NCBI GenBank assembly: GCA_002492465.1
Contig: DKYT01000004.1
Location: 62,001 to 126,000, forward strand
Length of the DNA: 64,000 nucleotides
Origin: Lachnospiraceae bacterium UBA7093
GTDB lineage: Bacteria > Bacillota > Clostridia > Lachnospirales > Lachnospiraceae
Direction: 5' to 3'
Numbering within the stretch: the first letter of the stretch is position 1; every line of letters begins with the position of its first letter. Of the stretch, positions 25,212-34,542 are shown in pieces. The position numbers and the translations under genes were made by a program. The notes beneath the pieces were generated by a model. That model did not search any database, was not told where the DNA came from, and saw only the letters and a program-made list of their open reading frames with translations.

Positions 25212-28200
25212 ACAGCAGAAAGTAATTGAATTGCGGGACAGAAATATCCTGGTTTCGGCGGCGGCAGGCTCCGGCAAAACGGCGGTGCTGGTGGAACGCA
25301 TTATCCGCATGATCACCGATCCGGAGCGCCCCGTAGACGTGGACCGTCTTTTAGTAGTGACCTTTACCAATGCCGCCGCCGCTGAAATGCGGGAACGGAT
25401 TGCCCTTGCCATCAGCAGAAGGCTGGAGGAAGAGCCGGAGAACTTGCATCTCCAAAAGCAGGCGTCCCTGCTGCATAATGCCCAGATCACAACCATCGAC
25501 AGCTTTTGCCTTTTTGTGATCCGGAATAATTTCAATGATATTGGGCTTGATCCTGGATTTCGGGTTGCCGATGAGGGGGAGCTGCGTCTTCTGAAACAGG
25601 ATGTAATGACGGAGCTGCTGGAAGAAAAATACCAGGAAAAGGATCCCGGGTTTACGGACTGTGTGGAATACTTTACAGGGGGAAGCAACGACCGGCTTTT
25701 GGAGGAATACATTGGAAAGCTTTACGATTTTTCCATGAGTTATCCCTGGTCCGAGGAATGGCTGGTTCAATGTATGTCAGATTATAAAATATCTGGCGTT
25801 ATCGAACTTGAGGAATCAGAATGGTGCCGTTACCTTGTGGATTATATACGCAGAAGCGTAGGGGAATGTGCGGACCGGATGAAACAGGCGTTGGACATGG
25901 CACAGAGACCGGACGGTCCTTATATGTATGGAGAGGTTCTGGAGCGGGAACTGGAAATGCTTGAGGAACTGGAGGGGCATAACAGCATTCAGGAATTCTA
26001 TGAAGCCTTTGAGAAGGTTTCTTTTGGAAGGCTGCCGGGGAAAAAGGACGATTCTGTCAATCCGGTCTGCAAAGAAAGGGTGCAGGACCTGCGAAAGGGA
26101 ATCAAAAAGCTGTTAGAGGAGATAAAAACCGCCTATCTTTGCCTTTCGCCCCAGCAGGCGGCGGAAAGAATGGAAAAGGCGGCGCCCCAGGTGGAGACCC
26201 TTCTCTCACTGGTGCTGTTATATAAGAAAAAGCTGGACGAAAGAAAACGCCGGGATAATATGATCGACTTTCATGACATGGAGCATTTTGCGTTGAATAT
26301 TTTGCTTCAACGGGATGAAGAGGGGGAGCTGCTTCCTTCCCAGGCGGCGCTGGCGTATCGGGCTTATTTTGCCGAGATCCTCATAGACGAATATCAGGAC
26401 AGCAACCTGGTGCAGGAACTGCTGTTAAAGAGCATTTCCGGTGAAGACGAGGGAAAGTTTAACCGCTTTATGGTAGGGGATGTAAAGCAGAGCATTTACA
26501 AATTCCGTCTTGCCCGTCCGGAACTTTTTATGGAAAAATACAACTGTTATTCGAAGCAGGATGGATTCTGCCAGCGAATCGACCTGCATAAAAATTTCCG
26601 AAGCCGCAGGCAGGTGTTGGAGAGCGTCAATGCTCTGTTCGCCCGGATTATGGGGCAAAGCCTGGGGGGCGTGGAATATGATGAGGAAGCCGCTCTTTAT
26701 CCCGGCGCATCTTATCCGGAGGAGAAGGGGGAAGGAGTGTTTGACACAGAATACTTGCTGATTGGCAGAGAGGAAGGCTCCTCCTTGTCGCCTAAGGAGC
26801 AGGAAGGAGCGGCGATCGCCGGGCGTATCCGGGAATTGTATGGGAATTTTCAGGTGACAGACCCGGAGAGCGGAAAACTGCGCCCTGTCAGATACAGCGA
26901 CATGGTGATTCTTTTGCGGACAACCGCAGGCTGGGCGGAAGCGTTTCAAAGGGTTTTGGAGAAGGAAGGAATTCCCACCTATATGTCCAAGCGCACGGGA
27001 TATTTCCAGGCAGTGGAGGTGAAGGCATTGATGCAGTATTTGAAGGTGATCGATAATCCCCTTCAGGATATTCCTTTTTACGGCACCATGAAATCCTTTT
27101 TCGGGGGTTTTTCCCAGGAAGAAATCAGCGAGATCCGGGCGAAGGATACAGGCGCTTTTCTCTACGATCTTCTGGTCTCCTACGAAGGTCCTTTGACGGA
27201 AAAGGTGCAGGGCTTTTTAGGGAGGCTTTCACGCTACCGACAGAAAACCGCTTACACGCCGATCCACAAGTTGATACAGGAAATCTTAAGCGATACGGGG
27301 TATCTGGATTATGTGACGGCATACCCCGGAGGAGAGCAGAGGCGCGCTAATGTGGAGATGCTGCTGACCAGAGCTGCGGTATTTGAGAATACCAGCTACT
27401 ACGGGCTGTTCCATTTTCTCCGTTATGTGGAGCAGCTGGAAAAATATGAAGTGGATTATGGGGAAGCGGATGTGCTGGATGAAAATGCGGACGTGGTGCG
27501 CATTATGAGCATCCACAAAAGCAAGGGACTTGAATTTCCCGTGTGCTTTGTGGCGGGGCTTGCCAAAAGATTTAATATGCAGGATCTCAGCGGCAGGCTG
27601 ATTGCCGATGTGGATATGGGAATCGGAGTGGACTACATAGACAGTGATTTGCGTCTGCAAAGCCGTACCCTGAAAAAGAACGCGGTTGCCCTGAAACTGA
27701 AAATAGACGCATTAGGGGAAGAACTGCGGGTACTTTATGTGGCGATGACCAGAGCAAAGGAAAAGCTGATCCTGACGGCGCTGCCCTCAGATTTGGACAA
27801 GTGCAGGGAGAAGCTGGAGCTGCGAAAGGAATTGGGGGAACAGGAGGGAAGGGGAAAGGTTTCTTTTTCAACCCTTGCAGGAGCAAGCTGTTATCTGGAT
27901 TTTATACTCCCCTGTCTTGACTTGGAACAGGCGGTGTTTGTTACCCCTGAGGATCGGATGTTTCAGGATGTGGAGGAAGCCGTAGGGGAGATGGCGCGTA
28001 AAAGAAAGCTTCTTTATGAGCCGGAAGATGTAGAAGAAATTGACCGGAACGTGATGACCCAAATGTCAGACCGTTTTTTACGTACTTATCCTTACCAGTA
28101 TTTGTCAGATCTTTTTATAAAGACAACAGTGTCAGAGCTGAAAAAGAAAGCAATTCATGATTTACCGCTTCAGTCAATTGGGGAGGAAGGAGGAATGGCG

Positions 28201-28839
28201 GTTTCAAAGCAGCAATCTGACCAGGCGTTTACCAGGCAGCTGTTCGAGGAGCCGGAGGTGGTTCCGTACATTCCCTCTTTTATCAGGGAAGGCGAGGAAG
28301 TGTCGGGGACGGATCGGGGAAGCGCTTACCATAAGGCGATGGAACTGCTGGATATGGGAAGGGTGCTTGCATGTGCCGGCATAGAGGCGCGGATCAGGGA
28401 AATCAACGATCAGCTGGATCTTCTGGAAAGGGAGGAGCGTTTGGAATGCCGGTGGCGGAAAAGCATTTCCGCATCCAAGCTGGAAAGGTTTTTTGAGACC
28501 GGGCTTGCAATGCGTATGGCGGGGGCGGCGGCAAAAGGAAAGCTTTGGAAGGAGCAGCCCTTTGTGCTGGGGCTTTCTGCAAGCAGGCTGGGAGAGCAGT
28601 TTCCGGAAGAAGAGCAGGTACTAATCCAGGGAATTATTGACGTTTTCTTTGAGGAAGATGGAAAAATTGTGGTAGCAGATTACAAAACGGATGTTATAAA
28701 ATCCCCCCAGGAGCTGACGGCAAGATATCAGGTACAGCTTGACTATTACGCGGAGGCACTTGCCCGGCTTACCGGTAAAAAAGTGACGGAGAAAATCATC
28801 TATTCGTTTGCCCTTGGAGAGGAGATTATGTTATACTGA
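25189..28839 (+). CDS. addA: ATP-dependent helicase/nuclease subunit A
   Basis: A 1216-residue protein, a UvrD-family helicase with a C-terminal nuclease. Motifs: VSAAAGSGKTAVLVERI (Walker A, about 22-38), VVTFTNAAAAEMRERI, ILIDEYQDSNLVQ (motif II), VGDVKQSIYKFRLARP, MSIHKSKGLEFPV, and VAMTRAKEKL. The nuclease catalytic segment VVADYKTDVI lies near residue 1163-1172, and RGSAYHKAMELLD supplies another ligand. The start overlaps addB, with GAGGAG upstream. It forms AddAB for recombination repair. Confidence 0.95.
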   Translation: MAMHFTPEQQKVIELRDRNILVSAAAGSGKTAVLVERIIRMITDPERPVDVDRLLVVTFTNAAAAEMRERIALAISRRLEEEPENLHLQKQASLLHNAQITTIDSFCLFVIRNNFNDIGLDPGFRVADEGELRLLKQDVMTELLEEKYQEKDPGFTDCVEYFTGGSNDRLLEEYIGKLYDFSMSYPWSEEWLVQCMSDYKISGVIELEESEWCRYLVDYIRRSVGECADRMKQALDMAQRPDGPYMYGEVLERELEMLEELEGHNSIQEFYEAFEKVSFGRLPGKKDDSVNPVCKERVQDLRKGIKKLLEEIKTAYLCLSPQQAAERMEKAAPQVETLLSLVLLYKKKLDERKRRDNMIDFHDMEHFALNILLQRDEEGELLPSQAALAYRAYFAEILIDEYQDSNLVQELLLKSISGEDEGKFNRFMVGDVKQSIYKFRLARPELFMEKYNCYSKQDGFCQRIDLHKNFRSRRQVLESVNALFARIMGQSLGGVEYDEEAALYPGASYPEEKGEGVFDTEYLLIGREEGSSLSPKEQEGAAIAGRIRELYGNFQVTDPESGKLRPVRYSDMVILLRTTAGWAEAFQRVLEKEGIPTYMSKRTGYFQAVEVKALMQYLKVIDNPLQDIPFYGTMKSFFGGFSQEEISEIRAKDTGAFLYDLLVSYEGPLTEKVQGFLGRLSRYRQKTAYTPIHKLIQEILSDTGYLDYVTAYPGGEQRRANVEMLLTRAAVFENTSYYGLFHFLRYVEQLEKYEVDYGEADVLDENADVVRIMSIHKSKGLEFPVCFVAGLAKRFNMQDLSGRLIADVDMGIGVDYIDSDLRLQSRTLKKNAVALKLKIDALGEELRVLYVAMTRAKEKLILTALPSDLDKCREKLELRKELGEQEGRGKVSFSTLAGASCYLDFILPCLDLEQAVFVTPEDRMFQDVEEAVGEMARKRKLLYEPEDVEEIDRNVMTQMSDRFLRTYPYQYLSDLFIKTTVSELKKKAIHDLPLQSIGEEGGMAVSKQQSDQAFTRQLFEEPEVVPYIPSFIREGEEVSGTDRGSAYHKAMELLDMGRVLACAGIEARIREINDQLDLLEREERLECRWRKSISASKLERFFETGLAMRMAGAAAKGKLWKEQPFVLGLSASRLGEQFPEEEQVLIQGIIDVFFEEDGKIVVADYKTDVIKSPQELTARYQVQLDYYAEALARLTGKKVTEKIIYSFALGEEIMLY

Positions 28840-28885
28840 TAAATGGTAATGAAATAAAACAAACCAAATGAGGAGGATTTAAAAG

Positions 28886-29440
28886 ATGAAGTTCAAATTT
28901 GGAATCAAAGAAGTTGTTGCCATTGGCGTAGGAACGGCATTGTTTGTGGCGTTGACGGAGATCCAGATCCCCACCCCTATTCCCAATACTTATCTTCAGC
29001 CCCGTATGGCGATTATGGCATTTCTTGCCGCTGTGTTCGGTCCTTTGGTGGGAGGCGTGGTAGGTATTTTAGGGCATGCGCTGGGAGACGCAATGTTTTA
29101 CGGCAGCGTATGGTGGAGCTGGGTTATTCCCGAGGGGATTATCGGCGTTGCCATCGGTCTTTGCGCTTCAAAGTTTGCCATCAAGGAGGGAGAGTTTAAA
29201 AACGTTAAAGCGATCGTTCTGTTTAATGTGGTACAGATCCTTGCCAATATTGTTGCATGGGCGCTTGCAGCTCCCTGCCTGGATATTCTGATCTATGCGG
29301 AGCCTGCAAACAAGGTTTTCCTGCAGGGTGCAATGGCAATTTTAGGAAACGTTCTGATCATTGGTATTTTAGGAACTCTTCTGTGCGTAGGATATTCGGC
29401 AGTGGGAGCAAAATCGTCCAGCCTTAATAAAGAGGAGTAA
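28886..29440 (+). CDS. ECF transporter S component, UPF0397 family
   Basis: A 184-residue membrane protein with GAGGAGG before the ATG. It matches UPF0397: FGIKEVVAIGVGTALFVAL, IPTPIPNTYLQPRMAI, FGPLVGGVVGILGHALGD, WWSWVIPEGIIGV and QILANIVAWALAAP. Five to six helices are expected. It is the substrate-binding subunit of an energy-coupling-factor importer whose ATPases and T subunit follow directly. The substrate of this family is not securely known; the riboswitch-controlled thiT downstream hints that the module also serves thiamine. Confidence 0.88.
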   Translation: MKFKFGIKEVVAIGVGTALFVALTEIQIPTPIPNTYLQPRMAIMAFLAAVFGPLVGGVVGILGHALGDAMFYGSVWWSWVIPEGIIGVAIGLCASKFAIKEGEFKNVKAIVLFNVVQILANIVAWALAAPCLDILIYAEPANKVFLQGAMAILGNVLIIGILGTLLCVGYSAVGAKSSSLNKEE

Positions 29441-29443
29441 TGA

Positions 29444-31171
29444 ATGTCGCCGATTATCGAGTTTAAAGATTTTTCGTTTAAATATCGGGCGCAGGCGGAA
29501 CCGACTCTCCGGGATATTAATCTTTCCATTATGCCCGGAGAGAAGGTGCTGATCGTAGGTCCTTCCGGTTCGGGAAAGTCAACTCTTGCCCATTGTATCA
29601 ACGGGCTTGTGCCTTTTTCCTATACGGGAGAGATCAACGGAACCCTTACTGTGAAGGGGAAAAAACCTTCGGAACTGGGGCTTTTTGGGCTGTCTAAGAT
29701 CGTAGGAACGGTATTGCAGGATACGGATGGACAGTTTATCGGTTTGACGGTGGCGGAGGATATTGCCTTTGCCCTTGAAAATGATATGACGCCCCAGGAG
29801 GAGATGTTTGCCAAGGTAGATGAAGTGGCGGAAATGGTTGACGTGAAAAGGCTTCTTGACCATGCGCCGGGGGAACTCTCGGGGGGACAGAAGCAGCGGG
29901 TATCCATGGCGGGTGTCATGGTGGACGATGTGGAAATCCTGCTCTTTGACGAGCCTTTGGCGAACCTGGATCCGGCAACCGGGAAACGTGCCATCCACAT
30001 GATCGATCAGATCCAGAAAAAGAAGAAGACCACCATTCTCATCATTGAGCATCGTCTTGAAGATGCCCTGTATCGGGATGTGGACAGGATTGTTGTGGTT
30101 GGAAACGGCAGAATTGTGGCGGATACCACGCCGGATGAGCTGCTTGCCACCAATATTTTAGAGGAACAGGGCATTAGAGAGCCCTTCTATATTGCTGCAT
30201 TGAAACATGCGGGCTGTACCATATCGGCGGAAGATCAGCCTCAGCACATTGAAACCATGCATATAGAGAAATACAGCCAGGCAGTAAAGGACTGGTTTGG
30301 GAAAGCGGAGAGGAAGGAAGGAAAGAAAGGCTCGGAGTCGGCGCTTAAGGTGGAGGATCTGTATTTTTCCTACGAGGAGGGCAAACCCATCCTGCAGCAT
30401 ATCCATTTTGATATTATGGAAGGAGAGATGGTCAGCATCGTCGGGAAGAACGGGGCTGGGAAATCTACCCTTTCCAACCTGATTTGCGGCTTCTATAAGC
30501 CTGTGCGGGGAAGAATCCTGTTAAACGGGCAGGATATGGCGCCTTTATCCATCAAGGAAAGAGGCGAAAAGATCGGGCTTGTGATGCAGAGTCCCAATCA
30601 GATGATTTCCAAGCCCATGATCTTTGACGAGGTGGCGCTGGGGCTTAAAGTGAGGGGCGTACCTGAGGAAGAGATCAGGGAGCGGGTGAACAGGACGCTG
30701 AAGATCTGCGGTCTTTATCCTTTCAGAAACTGGCCTGTATCGGCGCTCAGCTTTGGACAGAAAAAGAGGGTTTCCATTGCGTCGATCCTTGTTATGGATC
30801 CCCGGGTGCTGATTTTGGACGAGCCTACGGCAGGGCAGGATTACAGGCACTATACGGAGATTATGGAATTCCTGAAAAGGATCAACGAAGAGTTCCATAT
30901 TACCATCATTATGATTACCCACGATATGCATTTGATGTTGGAGTACACAGACAGGGCGATTGTGATTGCAGACGGCCATCTGATCGCGGACGATACCCCT
31001 GCTAAGGTGCTGACCAGCGAAGCAATTGCGGATAAGGCGTATCTGAAGAAAACATCTCTGTATGACCTGGCGGTGAATTGCGGGCTTGAAGATCCTTCGG
31101 AATTTGTGGAGCGGTTTATTGCCTATGAGCGGAAAAACAGAAGAGAAAAGGAGGATGCCGCCCATGTCTAA
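29444..31171 (+). CDS. ECF transporter double ATPase (EcfA1-EcfA2 fusion)
   Basis: A 575-residue protein with two ABC ATPase domains in one chain. Domain 1: Walker A GPSGSGKST, signature ELSGGQKQR, Walker B ILLFDEPLANLD. Domain 2 (from about residue 300): Walker A GKNGAGKST, signature ALSFGQKKR, Walker B VLILDEPTAGQD. It powers the ECF module with the S and T subunits. The fused form is common in Firmicutes for UPF0397-type systems. GAGGAG overlaps the upstream stop, and the last bases contain the next start (ATG at 31164). Confidence 0.92.
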   Translation: MSPIIEFKDFSFKYRAQAEPTLRDINLSIMPGEKVLIVGPSGSGKSTLAHCINGLVPFSYTGEINGTLTVKGKKPSELGLFGLSKIVGTVLQDTDGQFIGLTVAEDIAFALENDMTPQEEMFAKVDEVAEMVDVKRLLDHAPGELSGGQKQRVSMAGVMVDDVEILLFDEPLANLDPATGKRAIHMIDQIQKKKKTTILIIEHRLEDALYRDVDRIVVVGNGRIVADTTPDELLATNILEEQGIREPFYIAALKHAGCTISAEDQPQHIETMHIEKYSQAVKDWFGKAERKEGKKGSESALKVEDLYFSYEEGKPILQHIHFDIMEGEMVSIVGKNGAGKSTLSNLICGFYKPVRGRILLNGQDMAPLSIKERGEKIGLVMQSPNQMISKPMIFDEVALGLKVRGVPEEEIRERVNRTLKICGLYPFRNWPVSALSFGQKKRVSIASILVMDPRVLILDEPTAGQDYRHYTEIMEFLKRINEEFHITIIMITHDMHLMLEYTDRAIVIADGHLIADDTPAKVLTSEAIADKAYLKKTSLYDLAVNCGLEDPSEFVERFIAYERKNRREKEDAAHV

Positions 31172-31991
31172 GATGTTGGCGTATGAAGAAAAAGACACTT
31201 GGATCCACAGACTCAGCGGCGTCACAAAGCTGATTTTTTTCCTGCTGTGGTGTTTTACCAGTATGCTTACCTACGATACCAGAATACTGGCGTTTATGGT
31301 GGCGTTCAGCCTGCTGATCTTTAAAATTTCCAAAACGGAATGGAAGCAGGTGGGAACGGTATTTAAGCTGATCATGGTTTTTCTCATCCTGAATGTACTT
31401 GCTATTTTCATTTTATCGCCGGATCACGGAACGGAAATTTACGGAACAAGAACGGTGCTGTTCCATATTGCAGGCTCTTACGATTTGACGAAGGAGCAGC
31501 TGTTTTATGAGCTGAACGTTATCATCAAGTATTTTACGGTAATTCCCGCAGTGTTTATGTTTCTGGTCACCACCAACCCCAGCGAGTTTGCGGCGTCCAT
31601 GAATAAGGTTGGAATCAGCTACAATATAGGATATGCGCTTGCCATCGCCATTCGGTATGTGCCGGACGTGCAGGGGGAATTTACCAAGATTAAGCATGCC
31701 CAGGAGGCAAGGGGAATTGAAATGTCCGGAAAGGCATCCCTTTTGAGCCGGATCAAAAATACATCGGCAATTTTATTTCCACTGATCTTTTCCAGCATGG
31801 ACAGGATCGACACAGTCAGCAACGCCATGGAACTGAGGGGGTACGGAAAACACAAAAAAAGAACCTGGTACATGGAGAGAAAGCTGAAAAGAAATGATTA
31901 CCTTACCATAGGGTTTACGGTGGTTTTTACGGTGGTCGCCCTTGTTATTACCTTTGCGGATGGAAACAGGTTTTATAATCCTTTTTCTTGA
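31164..31991 (+). CDS. ecfT: ECF transporter transmembrane subunit EcfT
   Basis: A 275-residue membrane protein. The ATG at 31164 lies 9 bases after AAGGAGG and overlaps the ATPase gene end. Five helices lie between residues 25 and 265, and the coupling-helix motifs are seen as HAQEARGIEM and MELRGYGKHK. It couples ATP hydrolysis to the movement of the S component. Its stop codon overlaps the promoter of the thiT transcript. Confidence 0.9.
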   Translation: MSKMLAYEEKDTWIHRLSGVTKLIFFLLWCFTSMLTYDTRILAFMVAFSLLIFKISKTEWKQVGTVFKLIMVFLILNVLAIFILSPDHGTEIYGTRTVLFHIAGSYDLTKEQLFYELNVIIKYFTVIPAVFMFLVTTNPSEFAASMNKVGISYNIGYALAIAIRYVPDVQGEFTKIKHAQEARGIEMSGKASLLSRIKNTSAILFPLIFSSMDRIDTVSNAMELRGYGKHKKRTWYMERKLKRNDYLTIGFTVVFTVVALVITFADGNRFYNPFS

Positions 31992-32015
31992 CAAATTTTC
32001 AGGGAAGGGTATACT
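31988..32015 (+). promoter_or_regulatory. Promoter of the TPP-riboswitch-thiT transcript
   Basis: TTGACA (31988-31993), a 16-bp spacer and TATACT (32010-32015). The first box overlaps the EcfT stop codon. The leader begins about 20 bases before the riboswitch. Confidence 0.65.
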
Positions 32016-32035
32016 TTAGTTGAACAAAGAATAAG

Positions 32036-32130
32036 ATCGCTAGGGGAGCGGAAGCTGAGATTGCGTATGTTTTGAGAACTGCGCTAACCCTCATTACCTG
32101 AACCGGATAATACCGGCGTAGGGAAGCTGA
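32036..32130 (+). ncRNA. TPP riboswitch (THI element)
   Basis: The conserved THI core is complete: CTAGGGGAGC at 32039-32049, GCTGAGA around 32054-32060, then AACCCTCATTACCTGAACC and GGATAATACCGGCG with GTAGGGAAGC closing near 32118-32127. Binding of thiamine pyrophosphate to this RNA lowers expression of the gene that follows, here thiT. Confidence 0.95.
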
Positions 32131-32234
32131 TTTTTGTGAATACTGTGGGTTCCCTCCGGGTTTCGAGGGGGAGCAATTTCGTATTCATAAAAATGACGAC
32201 TCCTCCTGTGACGAACATCTAAGGAGGTTTTTTT
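32131..32234 (+). promoter_or_regulatory. Riboswitch expression platform with a stem that holds the thiT ribosome site
   Basis: TTTTTGTGAATAC (32131-32143) pairs with GTATTCATAAAAA (32181-32193), 13 bp with one G-U pair, enclosing a C/G-rich hairpin. After it, CCTCCT (32202-32207) pairs with AGGAGG (32222-32227), followed by seven T residues and the ATG at 32235. The AGGAGG is both the ribosome site and half of a terminator-like stem, so both transcription and translation could be controlled. Confidence 0.6.
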
Positions 32235-32912
32235 ATGTCTTTTTTTGTAACTCAAATCATGGATGAAGAAGGTGGGATTTCTTACGGGCTGACCGGGGCA
32301 GGCTATGCCGCGCTGGTGATCATTATGGTCGCGGTATGGCTGATCGGCTGTATGGTGAGCAGGAACGGTAAGAAAAGGATCAGTACAAAGCAGCTGGTAT
32401 TTTCCGCGGCGGCAATGGCGCTTGCTATGGTGACCAGTGGAGTCAAACTGATTGATATGCCCATGGGCGGTTCCGTTACGCTGTGCAGTATGCTGTTTAT
32501 CTGTCTCATCGGCTATCTGTTCGGGCTGCGCACAGGCTTGACGGCGGCGGTTGCCTACGGCGTTTTGCAGCTGATTTCCAATCCCTACATTATCAGTATT
32601 CCGCAGATGCTTACCGATTACATATTTGCTTTCGGCGCCCTGGGGCTTGCCGGGATATGCGCAAATAAAAAAAGAGGGCTGGTGTGGGGATATCTTTTGG
32701 GCGTTTTGGGGCGGTTTTTCTTTACCTTCCTGTCAGGGATGATCTTTTTCGGAAGCTATGCGGCATATTACAATATGGCGGCGCCGGTTTACTCCTTTGT
32801 CTATAATGGCGCGTACCTGGGGCTGGAAGCCGGTATCACGGTAATTCTGTTGCTTTTGCCCCCTGTCTCCAAGGGATTGCTGAAAGTAAAACAGATGGCG
32901 GCGGAAGTCTAG
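32235..32912 (+). CDS. thiT: Energy-coupled thiamine transporter ThiT
   Basis: A 225-residue membrane protein with about six helices. ThiT features: YLFGLRTGLTAAVAYGVLQL, a substrate-pocket segment with PQMLTDYIFAFGALGLAG, and GRFFFTFLSGMIFFGSYA. It is the S component for thiamine and uses a shared EcfA-EcfT module, presumably the one encoded just upstream. The upstream TPP riboswitch supports the thiamine assignment strongly. The AGGAGG ribosome site is seven bases before the ATG. Confidence 0.93.
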   Translation: MSFFVTQIMDEEGGISYGLTGAGYAALVIIMVAVWLIGCMVSRNGKKRISTKQLVFSAAAMALAMVTSGVKLIDMPMGGSVTLCSMLFICLIGYLFGLRTGLTAAVAYGVLQLISNPYIISIPQMLTDYIFAFGALGLAGICANKKRGLVWGYLLGVLGRFFFTFLSGMIFFGSYAAYYNMAAPVYSFVYNGAYLGLEAGITVILLLLPPVSKGLLKVKQMAAEV

Positions 32913-32935
32913 GATAATTTCATGGTAAATTTGGA

Positions 32936-32976
32936 AATACCACTTGTAAATTGTGCCTGCAAGTGGTATTCTTTTT
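32936..32976 (+). terminator. Intrinsic terminator after thiT
   Basis: AATACCACTTG (32936-32946) pairs with CAAGTGGTATT (32960-32970) and is followed by CTTTTT. Confidence 0.85.
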
Positions 32977-33024
32977 ATGACCGTCCGGAATCGTTACCAT
33001 GAAACAAAATATAGGAGAAACAGT

Positions 33025-34503
33025 ATGAGAGCAAGCGGAATTTTATTACCAATATCCAGCATTCCGTCCAAGTATGGAATCGGAACATTTTCGAAAGAAG
33101 CGTATGAATTTGTGGATTTTTTGAAGGCAGCAGGTCAAACCTATTGGCAGATCTTACCCTTAGGTCCCACCGGTTATGGGGACTCTCCTTATCAGTCTTT
33201 TTCTACTTTTGCAGGAAACCCTTATTACATAGACCTGGAAGAGCTGATTGAAGCAGGGATGCTTACAAAAGAACAGTGCGAGGCATGCGACTGGGGCGGA
33301 AGCGAGGCTTACGTTGATTATGAAAAAGTTTACCTTTCACGTTTTAAAATTTTGAAAGAAGCGTTTGCGCAGAGCAATATACAGGAAAACCCGGATTTTC
33401 AGGAATTTGTCAGAGAAAACAGCTTCTGGCTTTCAGATTATGCGCTCTATATGGCTGTGAAAGATTTTTATGAAGGAAAAAGTTGGGCGGAATGGGATGA
33501 CGATATCCGTTTACGAGAGGCTTCGGCGGTTGCAGGATACAGACAGAAGCTTCAGGAGGAAATTCTTTTTTATGAATTTCAGCAGTACCTCTTTGCAAAG
33601 CAATGGATGAAGCTTAAGAAATATGCAAATGACAAGGGAATCCTGATCATCGGGGATATTCCCATCTATGTTGCTTTTGACAGCGCGGATGCATGGGCAA
33701 ACCCGGAATTGTTCCAGTTTGATGAGAACAGTATGCCAACCGGTGTTGCCGGATGTCCTCCCGATGCCTTTTCAGCGACAGGGCAGCTTTGGGGGAATCC
33801 CCTTTACCGTTGGGAGTACCACAAGGAAACAGGATATGCATGGTGGATGCAGAGAATCGCTTATTGCTATAAGCTTTATGATGTGGTCAGAATCGATCAT
33901 TTCAGGGGCTTTGATGAATATTACAATATTCCCTTTGGAGATCCTACAGCGGAATTTGGCAAGTGGGAAAAGGGGCCCGGTTACGATCTGTTCAAGGTGA
34001 TGAAGGAGAAAGTGGGAAATAAGCCTGTGATCGCAGAGGATCTGGGATTTTTGACGCCTACGGTAATAAAGCTGGTGAAAAAGACAGGTTACCCGGGAAT
34101 GAAGATTTTGCAGTTCGCTTTTGACTCAAGGGAGGAAAGCGACTATCTGCCTCACAACTATACGCCTAATTCGGTTGTTTATACGGGAACCCATGACAAT
34201 GACACCACATTGGGGTGGTATGGCTCTATCAGCCGCAGAGATCGCAGCTTTGCCAAAAAGTATTTGAATTTCAGAGGCAGCAAGGATCTGGAGTGGAATT
34301 TTATCCGTGCAGCGATAGCCAGCGTATCGGATACGGCGATTATTCCCATGCAGGACTATCTGGGGTTGGGGACAGAGGCAAGGATCAATGTACCTTCCAC
34401 CCTGGGAACAAACTGGAAATGGAGAATGACAAAAGGGGCGGCGAGCCAGGAGCTTGCAGACAGGATTTATAAGCTTTGCAAGCTTTACGGAAGAGTCAAG
34501 TAA
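33025..34503 (+). CDS. malQ: 4-alpha-glucanotransferase (amylomaltase, GH77)
   Basis: A 492-residue protein. The ATG at 33025 follows AGGAG; the frame is open earlier but that part is the terminator region. GH77 catalytic residues are in VVRIDHFRGF (nucleophile Asp), VIAEDLGFLT (acid/base Glu) and YTGTHDNDTTLGW (transition-state Asp). It rearranges maltodextrins by transferring glucan chains. A LacI regulator follows, and GH31 and GH13 glucosidases elsewhere in the window could act in the same maltodextrin use. Confidence 0.95.
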   Translation: MRASGILLPISSIPSKYGIGTFSKEAYEFVDFLKAAGQTYWQILPLGPTGYGDSPYQSFSTFAGNPYYIDLEELIEAGMLTKEQCEACDWGGSEAYVDYEKVYLSRFKILKEAFAQSNIQENPDFQEFVRENSFWLSDYALYMAVKDFYEGKSWAEWDDDIRLREASAVAGYRQKLQEEILFYEFQQYLFAKQWMKLKKYANDKGILIIGDIPIYVAFDSADAWANPELFQFDENSMPTGVAGCPPDAFSATGQLWGNPLYRWEYHKETGYAWWMQRIAYCYKLYDVVRIDHFRGFDEYYNIPFGDPTAEFGKWEKGPGYDLFKVMKEKVGNKPVIAEDLGFLTPTVIKLVKKTGYPGMKILQFAFDSREESDYLPHNYTPNSVVYTGTHDNDTTLGWYGSISRRDRSFAKKYLNFRGSKDLEWNFIRAAIASVSDTAIIPMQDYLGLGTEARINVPSTLGTNWKWRMTKGAASQELADRIYKLCKLYGRVK

Positions 34504-34542
34504 GCAGAGTGGAAAGAAACAGAAGGTAAGAGGAAGTTATTT

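Noticed and set aside
24705..25712. Minus-strand frame of 335 codons across the addB-addA junction
   Set aside because: Antisense to both helicase genes; Ser/Arg-rich low-complexity translation and no ribosome site.
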